From Bacteroidales bacterium (lineage in GTDB: Bacteria; Bacteroidota; Bacteroidia; Bacteroidales; UBA932): DNA of 64,000 nt. The stretch spans positions 62,001-126,000 of the forward strand of contig JAGBTG010000034.1 of NCBI GenBank assembly GCA_017631435.1, in the 5' to 3' direction. Shown one piece after another: positions 38,849 to 47,603 of this stretch (the first letter of the stretch is position 1; each line of letters begins with the position of its first letter). The notes under the pieces were generated by a model. It had not been told where the DNA came from, did no database searches, and saw only the letters and a list, made by a program, of their open reading frames with translations. The position numbers and the translations under genes are program-made.

Positions 38849-38884
38849 TGTAAAGAAACTTTACAGGTGGCAAGTTTCTTTACA
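38849..38884. promoter_or_regulatory. Operator (upstream activating site) for the NtrC-type regulator
   Basis: TGTAAAGAAACTTTACAG (38849-38866), followed 5 bases later by AAGTTTCTTTACA, the reverse complement of its first 13 bases. The same 18-base palindrome sits upstream of the TolC-operon sigma-54 promoter. It lies about 55 bp upstream of the -24 box here, a usual enhancer distance. Confidence 0.8.
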
Positions 38885-38922
38885 CTATATTTTATTATTC
38901 AACAATATTGGCTTATGACGTT

Positions 38923-39174
38923 TCAGTCAATTGGTATTCCTTCCTGATATAGGAACTCAGGTGCTATATCAATTGTTCCGTTATTCCACGTTACGGTCCA
39001 ACCATCCAATTCCATATCTGAAAAAACTCCAATATCCTTGAGAGGCAGATAAAGGGGATTCCCATCGTTCAACAAGCTTGACACATCAAATATCTTTCTG
39101 CACCCGTCGTTGAATGTAAGATATAGGGTATATCCTTCTACAATTTGAGCATCAGTAATCCAGACAAGTTTCAT
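38923..39174 (-). CDS. DUF2442-family small protein
   Basis: 83 aa from ATG 39174 (MKLVWITDAQIVEGYTLYLT). Length and the pattern of alternating strands with FDVSSLL, then TVTWNNGTIDIAPEFLY at the end fit DUF2442 proteins. These are commonly the second gene of a DUF4160-DUF2442 pair that behaves like a toxin-antitoxin-style cassette; activity is unproven. The upstream partner here is truncated (39176-39325). Its start lies one base past the stop of that fragment. Confidence 0.65.
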   Translation of the reverse strand: MKLVWITDAQIVEGYTLYLTFNDGCRKIFDVSSLLNDGNPLYLPLKDIGVFSDMELDGWTVTWNNGTIDIAPEFLYQEGIPID

Positions 39175-39175
39175 T

Positions 39176-39325
39176 TTATTCCAAAGGTTTAATACGTTTA
39201 AACTGCTCACCTCTCCGTAACAGTTCCCAATTCTCGAGCAGCTCATTTCTATGCAACTCCAACCATTCTTCAATTAATCTTTGCGCCCTGGGCGGTAACG
39301 AACCAGTTATTCTACCATCTACCCA
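39176..39325 (-). pseudogene. 5'-truncated DUF4160 gene fragment
   Basis: Translating 39325 down to 39176 gives 49 codons, WVDGRITGSLPPRAQRLIEE then WLELHRNELLENWELL, ending FKRIKPLE and a stop. This is the C-terminal half of DUF4160 proteins, whose N-terminal half (HIHV-containing) is absent. A TAG precedes the W codon and no start codon is available. The remnant directly precedes DUF2442, the normal gene order. Confidence 0.7.
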
Positions 39326-39356
39326 CTATCCTTCAAGTGTTAAATATAGGAAAATT

Positions 39357-39426
39357 ATAGCGTAAACAGCGTAAAAAAACACCTTACAATATGAGTAAAA
39401 AAAATGATTGTAAAAATTTACGCTAT
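39357..39426. repeat. AT-rich inverted repeat after the kinase gene
   Basis: ATAGCGTAAA (39357-39366) and its complement TTTACGCTAT (39417-39426) enclose about 50 AT-rich bases. It lies between the kinase stop and the DUF4160 remnant; it may be a weak terminator or a border of the inserted cassette. Confidence 0.5.
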
Positions 39427-39464
39427 ATTTCACACAGAGTTATATGAAATTTGCGGATGAATAT

Positions 39465-40676
39465 TTAAGAGAATCTTAATTTGAAAACAGTCCCCTGCTC
39501 ATCGCTGCGCGAGAGGGTGAGGGAGCCGTTATGAAGGCGCATTATTTGTCGGGAAAGGGAAAGTCCTATGCCGGTACCCTCCTGTTTGGTGGTATAGAAC
39601 GGGACAAAGATCTCATCACGGCCCTCCGCGCTTATGGGGGTTCCGTTGTTGGACACCTCAATGATCACATTCTCAAGGGGATCCAGTTCTACAGAGATCT
39701 CTATGCGGGTAGCCTCTGCCTGGGCCGCATTTTTTACAAGATTTATCAGAATCTGGGCTATCTGGTTCTCGTCTGCCCAAAGGATTACATCTTCCGTTTT
39801 CTCAAGATAAACGGTTTCAACTCCCGCCTCAGAGGTATAAGGGGCCGACAATTGGAATACCCTCTCCACCAGTTCGCTCACCATGAACGATTTGCGGATT
39901 GGTGCCGCCACACGGGTAAGGCTACGGTATGATTCCACAAAACTGAGCAACCCTTTTGATGATGCGGAGATTGTTTCAAGCCCGGAGATGTAGTTTGGAT
40001 TGAGTTTGTCCTCAACTGCACACTGGTTGAGGGTATCGCTCAGGGAGACAATTGGGGTAATGGTATTCATTATCTCGTGGGTGAGTACTCTGGTGAGTTT
40101 GTGCCAGCTCTCCTCCTGATTCTCACTCAATTGCGAGGAAATATTGCTCACCGCCACTATTTTCACATCCTTCCCCTTTATGGCAGCATACGAGGCCGAA
40201 AGGAGGATATTTACGGATGAACTTTCATTGTAATATGACGCCTTGAGGTTTTCCCCGGGCTTTACCTGCAGGAATGCATTGTAAAGCGATTCATTTATAC
40301 GCCGCACCTGCCTCAAATGGGCTATCTGCTCCATTCCCAGGAGCACTTTTGCAAAATTGTTGCAGAAAAGGACCCTGCCGCCGCTCTCTTCCACCACCAC
40401 AATTCCGGTCTGCACATTTTCAAGCATATGGGCATAGTACTCCTCCTGCTCACGGAGTTCACGCTGCCTTTTTTCATAGATTCCCCTCAGGCGGTTGAGT
40501 GTACGGTTGAGTGATGCATTGAAGAAGAGCCGCTCACGGAAACGGAAATTCACATCGTCGTTATCAAGGGAATCTAGCATGAAGGTAAGTTTCTCATTTG
40601 TCTTGCGCCACAAATAGACAGTGTACCCGAAGCACACCGCCACAGCAACAGCCAATATGAGAATCACCTCCATCAT
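39465..40676 (-). CDS. Sensor histidine kinase of the NtrB/NtrY type
   Basis: A 403-aa inner-membrane kinase with one N-terminal helix (VILILAVAVAVCFGYTVYLW), a coiled segment, a PAS-like domain (ENVQTGIVVVEESGGRVLFCN), the H-box LTHEIMNTITPI, the N-box NLVKNAAQA and the G-boxes NNGTPI and TGIGLSLSR. It is 7 bp downstream of the NtrC-type gene, so the two form a two-component pair. The lack of a large periplasmic domain suggests an intracellular or membrane signal. Confidence 0.85.
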   Translation of the reverse strand: MMEVILILAVAVAVCFGYTVYLWRKTNEKLTFMLDSLDNDDVNFRFRERLFFNASLNRTLNRLRGIYEKRQRELREQEEYYAHMLENVQTGIVVVEESGGRVLFCNNFAKVLLGMEQIAHLRQVRRINESLYNAFLQVKPGENLKASYYNESSSVNILLSASYAAIKGKDVKIVAVSNISSQLSENQEESWHKLTRVLTHEIMNTITPIVSLSDTLNQCAVEDKLNPNYISGLETISASSKGLLSFVESYRSLTRVAAPIRKSFMVSELVERVFQLSAPYTSEAGVETVYLEKTEDVILWADENQIAQILINLVKNAAQAEATRIEISVELDPLENVIIEVSNNGTPISAEGRDEIFVPFYTTKQEGTGIGLSLSRQIMRLHNGSLTLSRSDEQGTVFKLRFS

Positions 40677-40683
40677 CCCCTAA

Positions 40684-42096
40684 TCAGATGTTATATTTTT
40701 TCAATTTGGAATACAAGGTAGGACGCGAGATATTCAGGGTTTTCGCCACAAGTGAGAGGTTGCCCCCACATTTCTCAACAGCAGCCCTGATGGTGCGTTC
40801 CTCCTGCATTTCAAGGGTTTCCCCATTGTACTCATGTTCCCCTTTTCCCGACAAAGATACCCCTTCTCCCAGTGACATCGGATTGCGTCCGGTTGTGGAG
40901 CTGTCGGGAAGATTGATGCTCATCTGAAGGTCCTGCAGGGTGAGTATCTCCCCCTCACTCATTATCACTGCCTTCTCCATGGCATTCTTCAGTTCCCTTA
41001 TGTTGCCGCTCCAGCGATGGAGTTTGAGGGCTGTGAGTGCCTGGGTATCAATCTGGCGCACATTCCTGCCATATTTTTGGGCATAGGTGAGCATAAAGCT
41101 GTAAGCCAGCTCCTTAATCTCGTCCATACGCTCCCTCAACGGAGGAAGTATGATGTGCATGGTGTTTATGCGGTAGTAGAGGTCTTCCCTGAACTTGCCG
41201 TCGCGGATCATCTGCTCCAGGTCCATGTTTGTGGCGCAGATAAGGCGTATATCTATTGGTATCTGCCTGGTGTCACCAACCTTTGTTATGCACCTGTTCT
41301 GCAAAACCCTCAGGAGCTTGCCCTGCAGGTGAAGCGGTATGTTTCCTATCTCATCCAGGAACAGCGTACCGCCGTTGGCCTGCTCAAATTTTCCTGTATG
41401 GTCTGCATGAGCATCGGTGAAGGCCCCTTTTACATGACCGAACAGTTCGCTCTCAAAAAGGGTTTCCGTAAGGGCCCCCACATCCACACTTACCATCTGC
41501 TGTCCGCTCCTGTTGCTGCTGCGGTGAATTTCACCGGCCAGCACATCCTTACCGGTTCCGTTTTCTCCGGTTATCAGTACCGTAGCATCCGTTGGGGCAA
41601 TCTTCTCTACCGTTTTGCGGATTGATAGCATCTGCGGCGATTCTCCCCAAATCATTTTGCTTGGAAGAAGAGACGATTGCCGTGAGTTATGTTTATCCTC
41701 CTGGGCATTCTTTTGAATTGCCTTGCCAAGGATCTCCACCAGCTTGGCATTATCCCACGGTTTTACTACAAAATCAAACGCACCGCGCTTCATCCCCTCC
41801 ACAGCCAACTGGATATCTGCATACGCTGTAAACAGAACTACCTCTGTTTGAGGAAAATACTTCTTCAGCTCCGCCAACCAGAACAATCCTTCATTTCCGG
41901 TATTTATATCTGTATGGAAATTCATGTCCAACAGTACCGCATTTGGTTTGAACTCGTTCATCCTGGCCATAAGTTCCTTTGGCGACGCTATCAGCTCCAC
42001 CTGCGTAAAATGCAAAGGGAGAAGCACCTTCAGTGCCCCCCTTATCCCTGCATTGTCATCAACTACAAGTATTTTTCCTTTTGTTTTTGTTGCCAT
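40684..42096 (-). CDS. NtrC-family sigma-54-dependent response regulator
   Basis: 470 aa. Receiver domain: ILVVDDN, phospho-Asp in NAVLLDMNFH, Lys in VVKPWD. AAA+ domain: Walker A GENGTGKD, the sigma-54 contact loop GAFTDAH (variant of GAFTGA), Walker B GGTLFLDEIG. C-terminal Fis-type helix-turn-helix: NLSLVAKTLNISRPTLYSKL. I start at ATG 42096 (MATKTKGKILVVDD); upstream codons overlap the -7 box. Two perfect sigma-54 promoters with a shared palindrome, one on each side of this gene, are its evident targets. Confidence 0.9.
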   Translation of the reverse strand: MATKTKGKILVVDDNAGIRGALKVLLPLHFTQVELIASPKELMARMNEFKPNAVLLDMNFHTDINTGNEGLFWLAELKKYFPQTEVVLFTAYADIQLAVEGMKRGAFDFVVKPWDNAKLVEILGKAIQKNAQEDKHNSRQSSLLPSKMIWGESPQMLSIRKTVEKIAPTDATVLITGENGTGKDVLAGEIHRSSNRSGQQMVSVDVGALTETLFESELFGHVKGAFTDAHADHTGKFEQANGGTLFLDEIGNIPLHLQGKLLRVLQNRCITKVGDTRQIPIDIRLICATNMDLEQMIRDGKFREDLYYRINTMHIILPPLRERMDEIKELAYSFMLTYAQKYGRNVRQIDTQALTALKLHRWSGNIRELKNAMEKAVIMSEGEILTLQDLQMSINLPDSSTTGRNPMSLGEGVSLSGKGEHEYNGETLEMQEERTIRAAVEKCGGNLSLVAKTLNISRPTLYSKLKKYNI

Positions 42097-42106
42097 AACT
42101 GTTATG

Positions 42107-42114
42107 CAAATATA
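42107..42114 (-). promoter_or_regulatory. -7 box next to the NtrC-type start codon
   Basis: TATATTTG on the minus strand, only 10 bases from ATG 42096, so the transcript would be almost leaderless, as for typA. Confidence 0.5.
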
Positions 42115-42121
42115 CAATTTT

Positions 42122-42150
42122 TGCCCCGTGGGACGACGTCCTAATGGGCA
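42122..42150. repeat. GGGACGACGTCC hairpin, first copy
   Basis: TGCCCCGTGGGACG / ACGTCCTAATGGGCA with imperfect arms, then CTTTTT on the plus strand. Related to the near-perfect palindrome at 42180-42220; the pair brackets the short gap between permease 5 and the regulator gene. Confidence 0.7.
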
Positions 42151-42179
42151 CTTTTTATTTCCACTTTATGTTCCGCACA

Positions 42180-42220
42180 CAATTTTGCCCACTGGGACGA
42201 CGTCCCAATGGGCAAAATTG
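42180..42220. terminator. 41-bp near-perfect palindrome after permease 5
   Basis: CAATTTTGCCCACTGGGACG, a central A, then an arm complementary except for one base. It directly abuts the permease 5 stop codon. AATTTTG follows the arm on the minus strand. It probably ends the TolC-HlyD-permease 5 transcript, but the GGGACGACGTCC core repeated at 42122 could also be a protein-binding site. Confidence 0.7.
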
Positions 42221-44614
42221 CTATATACTGCGCATCACCTCCACCGGATTCTCTCCCGCGGCTCTCCAGGAGCGGAGGGTTACCAACGCAACTGTTGCAG
42301 CAAGTACAACAACCAAAGCGGCAATGAATATCCACCACGGCATGGCTATGCGGTTGGCAAACTGCTCCAGCCAGCGTATCACAATCAGCCAGGCTACAGG
42401 TGCAGCAACAACAAAGCTCACCAGAACAAGGCCAACATACTGGTTGTTGAGCAACCCTACAAGCTGGCCTCTCTCTGCTCCATACACTTTTCGTATAGCT
42501 ATTTCGCTACGGCGGTGCTGGGTCTCAAACATCACTATTCCAAAGACTCCCATCAGGGCAATTACAACTGCCAACAGGGCAAAGAGGCCAACAATAATGG
42601 TAGACTTCTTTGTTGAGTTGTACATGTTCTCCACCTTTTCATTGAAGAATTTCACATCCGGATCGTCACTGCCGGGGGCAAACTCCTGCACCAGTTCCTT
42701 CACATAAGCAGCAAAGGCCTTTATATCTGCACCTTCCACCAGGCGGACATAAAAAGTGGACAACCCCTTACGGGCACATATCAGAGCAACATAAATATCC
42801 TCTTCGCTTACGGAATTGAGTCTGAAATCCTCCATTACTCCGCACACCTTGAGCCTTTCCATCTCATACCCTACGGGAATTCCCATATCCCTGTGCAGCC
42901 TCCCGCTCAGAAGCATCTCGCCGCGCTGTGCCGACTGCTGTGTAAACCCTTCTCCCCCAACTATCTCTATTCCAAAGAACTCTGGCATATTCCACATCAC
43001 GTACCACGCATTCATGGTATAGTCTTTCCCCTCATATTTTCTGCCCCACCTGCTGCTTGGAGATGTAAGGGGACTCCCAGTTGCAGTCACCTGAGCAACA
43101 TCGGGATACTGCTGCAATCTCTCCACCACAGTTTCCCCTTTTGGCCTCAGGCTATACGAGGTAAAAGCAAGTATGTTCTCACTGTCAAGCCCCATGTCAT
43201 AATTTATCATGTACCTGTACTGCATGAAAAACGAAGCGGCCACAATTATTAGCACAATGGCCACCACAAACTGCACACCGGCAAGAACTGTCCTCATCAT
43301 TCTTCCCGACAGCGAACCGGCATATTTTCCCCCTACAGCCAAAGATGCATTGAATCCGGTAATATGGTAGGCCGGGTATACGGCTGACACCACTGCCAGA
43401 AGAAGCATCAGAGCAAGGATTATTGCAATTACAGGAAAATTGTCGGGAAGAGAAAGCGAACAGGTAACATACTCCATGAGGAAACCTCCCTGGAGGGCCA
43501 TGATGACTCCCATTGCCAGAACAAAAGATACAAGGACCAATCCTATTGCCTCAAAAAGGAAACTGCGCCTGAGGATTCCTTGCCCTGCTCCGAATACCTT
43601 GCAGATATTCACTGAGCGCATCCTTACCGGAACCAAAGCCATAAAGAAGTTGACAAAATTGATGAAGGCAATGATTACAATTGCAAGCGCTATGGCAGAA
43701 AGTGTAATTACTGTAGATTTTGTACCGTTTTCATAGTTGCCATCAAAAAAAGTTCCTTCATAGTACATTTTGTCAAGCCTTACCAGCCTTATAGGCAATA
43801 TTTCATCCCCTTCAGCAAAAATTTCCTCGTCGGGATACTCAACTTTCCATTTTTCGGCCTCCTGCAGCTGCCATGCGGCATATTTGTCCATCCAGATTTT
43901 CCTGAACAGTTCTGTGTCCGCACCCTTCTTGAACTTTACAAAGTTGCTGTAGTTCCAGTTGTTGTTCTCCGTTCCGTCAGTGCAGTGGTCATCCCTGAAA
44001 ATATGGTGGTCATACAGGAAGGTATTTTTTGGAAAGTTCTTGAATATGGCCACTACGGTACAAGGTTTTTCTGGAACCATATTGTTGTTCATTTGACCAC
44101 CCTCGTAATAAAGCTGATCCCCAATTCCCACCTGTGCAATCTGGGCAGCAGACTCTGAAACAACAATGGTATTGGGCTCCGCCATCCTTGACGCATCACC
44201 TGCAACAATCTCAAAGCCAAATACCTCTAAACCGCTTATGGAGATATTGTAGGTACCAAGTGCAAGTTTCTGGAAATCCCCCTGCTCCTTTTTGCTCCAT
44301 ATTCTTTGCGGTGATGCATAACTTTTGAAATGGGTAAATGCAACTGCTTCCGGATGGGCCTGGACGCTCTCCAACGATATTGGTGTAGGAGATGACTCGC
44401 TCCACTGCTCATCCTCACCACCCAAAGTACCATCCCACAGCGCCGAAATCATATACACCTGGTCCGCATCCTCCAACGGCCTGTTATAAGTAACCGAATA
44501 CCACACCTGCGCGGCAATTATGTAAAACGCCACAAACGCCATTGTGAGCCCCAGTATATTCAACACCCCCGCCACCTTGTAGCGCCTGAGTGTCATCAAA
44601 AAATTCTTCAACAT
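42221..44614 (-). CDS. MacB/FtsX-type ABC permease 5
   Basis: 797 aa, closest by eye to permease 3: both start with a LNLLG/LNILGLTMAFVAFYI first helix, share an ITFINFVNFF-like helix (IIAFINFVNFFMALVPVRM), and have SLSLPDNFP before a helical segment. MacB-type periplasmic domains and a final FtsX block ending NPVEVMRSI. It belongs to the TolC-HlyD-permease 5 unit and shares the ATPase encoded at 35590 or another elsewhere. Confidence 0.8.
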   Translation of the reverse strand: MLKNFLMTLRRYKVAGVLNILGLTMAFVAFYIIAAQVWYSVTYNRPLEDADQVYMISALWDGTLGGEDEQWSESSPTPISLESVQAHPEAVAFTHFKSYASPQRIWSKKEQGDFQKLALGTYNISISGLEVFGFEIVAGDASRMAEPNTIVVSESAAQIAQVGIGDQLYYEGGQMNNNMVPEKPCTVVAIFKNFPKNTFLYDHHIFRDDHCTDGTENNNWNYSNFVKFKKGADTELFRKIWMDKYAAWQLQEAEKWKVEYPDEEIFAEGDEILPIRLVRLDKMYYEGTFFDGNYENGTKSTVITLSAIALAIVIIAFINFVNFFMALVPVRMRSVNICKVFGAGQGILRRSFLFEAIGLVLVSFVLAMGVIMALQGGFLMEYVTCSLSLPDNFPVIAIILALMLLLAVVSAVYPAYHITGFNASLAVGGKYAGSLSGRMMRTVLAGVQFVVAIVLIIVAASFFMQYRYMINYDMGLDSENILAFTSYSLRPKGETVVERLQQYPDVAQVTATGSPLTSPSSRWGRKYEGKDYTMNAWYVMWNMPEFFGIEIVGGEGFTQQSAQRGEMLLSGRLHRDMGIPVGYEMERLKVCGVMEDFRLNSVSEEDIYVALICARKGLSTFYVRLVEGADIKAFAAYVKELVQEFAPGSDDPDVKFFNEKVENMYNSTKKSTIIVGLFALLAVVIALMGVFGIVMFETQHRRSEIAIRKVYGAERGQLVGLLNNQYVGLVLVSFVVAAPVAWLIVIRWLEQFANRIAMPWWIFIAALVVVLAATVALVTLRSWRAAGENPVEVMRSI

Positions 44615-44626
44615 ACCTCTTTTATT

Positions 44627-44753
44627 GTAACGTCGTCTTTTTGTACAAATCGCTGTGCCTCAACACCTTAAAAATCACCTTTATTGAATTTTGCATAAAT
44701 CCAAGTTTGTAAACCTTTATAAATCAGAGAATTGTACAAAAAGACGACGTAAC
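44627..44753. repeat. 127-bp inverted-repeat element, copy C
   Basis: Arms AACGTCGTCTTTTTGTACAA and TTGTACAAAAAGACGACGTAA. Read on the minus strand, the interior has GGTTTACA, TGCAAAATTCAATAAAGGTG and ATTTTTAAGGTGTTGA, alignable with copies A and B. It occupies the whole gap between HlyD and permease 5. Confidence 0.9.
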
Positions 44754-44754
44754 T

Positions 44755-46011
44755 TTAAAACAGCAATACTTCGTTGTCACCAAAATTGTCATAACCGCTA
44801 ACCACTACCCGTTCTCCAGGCTCCAGGCCTTCAAGCACCTCGTAGTACTGAGGGTTCTGGCGGCCTATACGGATGTTGCGCTTAACGGCGCGGGTACCAT
44901 CCTCAGAGACAACGTAGATCCAGCGGCCGCCGGTTTTCTGGTAGAAGGTACCGCGGGGGATCATCACAGCCTCCTCAGGCTGGCCAAGTTGCAGGTTCAG
45001 GTAATAGGTCTGGCCGGTGCGGATATTCGCAGGCTGCTCTCCGTTGAACTTGAAATCGGTCTTGAACTTGCCGTCACGAACCTCTGGATACACTTTGCGT
45101 ATAACAGTTTCATAAGACTCATCCTGCCTCTCAAACCGGGCTTGCAAACCGGCAACCACACGGTCTATATAATGCTCATCCACAAACGCCTCAATCTTAT
45201 AGGAATCCAGATTGTTTATCTGGCCAATCTTAACACCTGCCGCAATGCTCTGTCCAAGGGCCACATCCAGCAACCCAAGCTCGCCATCAATAGGAGCCTT
45301 AATGGTAAGGTTATCCTTACGCTTGCGGATCATCCTCATATTCAGGCGCATATTGGCCAGGCTCTCCTCCATCTGGTGAATCTCCACCGCACGGTAAAGG
45401 CTGTCTTGCTTGGCACGGGTCTCCACAAGGGCCAGACGGTCAGTAGCGAGCATATAATCCTCCTCAGCCTTGAGCCACTCCTCGCGCGAAATAAGCTTCT
45501 CGGCAAACAGTTCTCGTGCACTCTCATAAGCCCTCTTGGAACGTCTCACCTCCACCCTCAACTGCAGCATCTCCTGCTTCACACTCAGTTTCTGCTGCTC
45601 CATGGAGATCATGGTATTGCGCAACAGGTTCTCCTTCTCAGCCAGTTCCGCCTCAGAGTTAAGAATCTGAAGATCAAGGCTCTCATTACTCAAAATCACA
45701 ATCACATCCCCCTTTGAAACCTTAGATCCCTCCTCAGTTACAATCTCCTGCACGACACCACCCTCAAGAGGGGAAATCTGAATTGTTGTCATAGGCTGCA
45801 CCTGACCGGTAACCCTGATATAATCATTGAATTCCCCCTGGGCAACAGTACCCAACGAGAGGGTATCCCCATTCACCCGCAAAGTGCTGGAATTGTCCCT
45901 GAGCACCAGCCAGAGCACAAAAGCAACCACAAACGCACCCATCCAATACGGCAGCGCCCTCCTTGTAAATGCCGCCGCCAAACCTTTTTTCTTCTCAATA
46001 ATTTTATCCAT
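44755..46011 (-). CDS. HlyD/MacA-type periplasmic adaptor protein
   Basis: 418 aa: an N-terminal helix (WMGAFVVAFVLWLVL) anchors it in the inner membrane, followed by the lipoyl/barrel-sandwich half motif around QISPLEGGVVQEIVTEEG, a long helical hairpin (about residues 120-230) and the second half around IKAPIDGELGLLDVALG, then a beta-barrel domain. It bridges the MacB-type permeases and the TolC protein encoded just upstream. Confidence 0.85.
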   Translation of the reverse strand: MDKIIEKKKGLAAAFTRRALPYWMGAFVVAFVLWLVLRDNSSTLRVNGDTLSLGTVAQGEFNDYIRVTGQVQPMTTIQISPLEGGVVQEIVTEEGSKVSKGDVIVILSNESLDLQILNSEAELAEKENLLRNTMISMEQQKLSVKQEMLQLRVEVRRSKRAYESARELFAEKLISREEWLKAEEDYMLATDRLALVETRAKQDSLYRAVEIHQMEESLANMRLNMRMIRKRKDNLTIKAPIDGELGLLDVALGQSIAAGVKIGQINNLDSYKIEAFVDEHYIDRVVAGLQARFERQDESYETVIRKVYPEVRDGKFKTDFKFNGEQPANIRTGQTYYLNLQLGQPEEAVMIPRGTFYQKTGGRWIYVVSEDGTRAVKRNIRIGRQNPQYYEVLEGLEPGERVVVSGYDNFGDNEVLLF

Positions 46012-46041
46012 ATCTGTAATTTTTATTTTCTTCCCGACAAT

Positions 46042-47421
46042 TTACTGCTCCAAATAAGGAACCCCGCTATAATACTCCACCACACTCCTCTTCAAATAAT
46101 ACTTCAGCAAGGCATTCAACTGCTCGGCCCTGGCTGCCAACCAGTTTCCCGACGAAGTCTGCCACTCAATAGGGGAAATCATCCCCTGCTCAAACTTCCT
46201 GGTGTTGTATTTGTGCGCCTGATTTTGCACCTGTACCTGTCGGGAAGCCTGAATGAATGCTGCATAAGCCCCCTCCTTATCCTGCAGTGCCCTTGCCACC
46301 TCCGATTCTACCTCCCTCATCTTGGCATCATACCTGGCCGATGCCCTCAAATAGGCATTTTTTCTTTTGGCCACAGTTGCCTGCCTGTAGAGGCGCCCGT
46401 AAATTGGGATGCTCATTGAAAGCTGGATATATTCACCCATATTGTTGGAAAACTGCTCCTTGAACGGTGTAGCAATATACCCGTTCTCCCGTGGGTAAGT
46501 GAAATAACTGGTGCTCCAGCCCCCACTTAGGTTCAAAGAGGGCAAAAGTTGCCATTTTGATGTATTCAATGCCCTTTTTGCATTCAGCATCTCCCCTTTT
46601 GCTATGGCTACGGACGGGAGTGACAGTGCAGCCCTCTGCGCAATGTCTGATGGGGTATCAAGATACCCGTCCATCACAAGTTTCTCCCCCTGTTCCATCA
46701 CCTGTCCGTCTGCCATGGAGAAATCAATCTCAAGTTCCTCTTCCAATGGCCAGAACATGATATCCTTAAGGGTGAGGAGAGCATCGTTGTACATATTGCG
46801 GGTATTTACCAGCCTATACTCCTTGGCAGCAAGATCGGCCTCAATCTGCACCACATCAGCATACCCTTTCTGCCCCAACTGCTCCTGTTTGCGTGCAAGT
46901 TGTACCGCCTTTTTGGCTGCTGCAACCTCCTCTTCCATAGCCTTTGCCATCTGGCTGTAATACACCACGTTATAATAAGCCTCCATGGTTGCAAGGCATA
47001 TTGCATCACGGCTCTCGCTGTATCTGCTGAGCCCCATAGCCTCTGCCGTTTTGGCTATCTTCACATTGTTTACCGCCTGGAAACCGTTGAAAAGGGCAAT
47101 GCTTCCGCTGGCCTGATAGCCGTTCTGGAATGATGTTACAGCCCTGTAGGTATTGGTTTCCGGGTCTACTGAACGTCCAAAGTTGTAATACGCATAAGTT
47201 CCGGCAGATACAGAAGGGGTAAATGCCTCCAGAATTGCACTCCTGCGCTCCACCTGCGCATCGCGGATATCTGCCTGCTGTATCCTCATTTCAGTTGAAT
47301 TGGAAACAGCGTACTCCATACACTCCTTAAGTGTCATAACCTTCCGCTCACTGGCAGTGGCCACTACTGAAGCACCTGCCATCACCATTGCCAACAATGA
47401 TATTTTAAATAGTCTTTCCAT
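46042..47421 (-). CDS. TolC-family outer-membrane efflux protein
   Basis: 459 aa from ATG 47421 (MERLFKISLLAMVMAGASVV, a signal peptide). Earlier ATGs fall upstream of or at the sigma-54 transcription start and are excluded. The mature part has long helices in two repeats with heptad spacing and TolC-type segments such as TLKECMEYAVSNSTEMRIQQ. It forms the outer-membrane channel of the tripartite exporter and is first in the TolC-HlyD-permease 5 operon. Confidence 0.85.
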   Translation of the reverse strand: MERLFKISLLAMVMAGASVVATASERKVMTLKECMEYAVSNSTEMRIQQADIRDAQVERRSAILEAFTPSVSAGTYAYYNFGRSVDPETNTYRAVTSFQNGYQASGSIALFNGFQAVNNVKIAKTAEAMGLSRYSESRDAICLATMEAYYNVVYYSQMAKAMEEEVAAAKKAVQLARKQEQLGQKGYADVVQIEADLAAKEYRLVNTRNMYNDALLTLKDIMFWPLEEELEIDFSMADGQVMEQGEKLVMDGYLDTPSDIAQRAALSLPSVAIAKGEMLNAKRALNTSKWQLLPSLNLSGGWSTSYFTYPRENGYIATPFKEQFSNNMGEYIQLSMSIPIYGRLYRQATVAKRKNAYLRASARYDAKMREVESEVARALQDKEGAYAAFIQASRQVQVQNQAHKYNTRKFEQGMISPIEWQTSSGNWLAARAEQLNALLKYYLKRSVVEYYSGVPYLEQ

Positions 47422-47449
47422 CTTTTGCCGTTTTACATCCATCCCTTGG

Positions 47450-47466
47450 AGCAACGGCCGTGCCAA
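47450..47466 (-). promoter_or_regulatory. Sigma-54 promoter of the TolC operon
   Basis: On the minus strand TTGGCACGGCCGTTGCT matches TGGCAC-N5-TTGCW at every defined base. Transcription would start near 47439, 18 nt before the chosen ATG. Confidence 0.85.
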
Positions 47467-47517
47467 ACTACTCAAACTGCTGATTATGTGAATATTGCAT
47501 ATTTTAGCAAAAATAAA

Positions 47518-47540
47518 AGCTGTAAAGAAACTTTACAGCT
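47518..47540. promoter_or_regulatory. Operator for the NtrC-type regulator at the TolC operon
   Basis: AGCTGTAAAG-AAA-CTTTACAGCT has perfect 10-bp arms. The 18-base core TGTAAAGAAACTTTACAG is identical to that at 38849. A further TTTACA...TGTAAA pair follows (47551-47568). Distance to the -24 box is about 55 bp. Confidence 0.8.
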
Positions 47541-47603
47541 GATAAATATCTTTACAGATTTCATGTAAAATGCAATGCAGGTTCAAATATAAAATATACT
47601 GCA

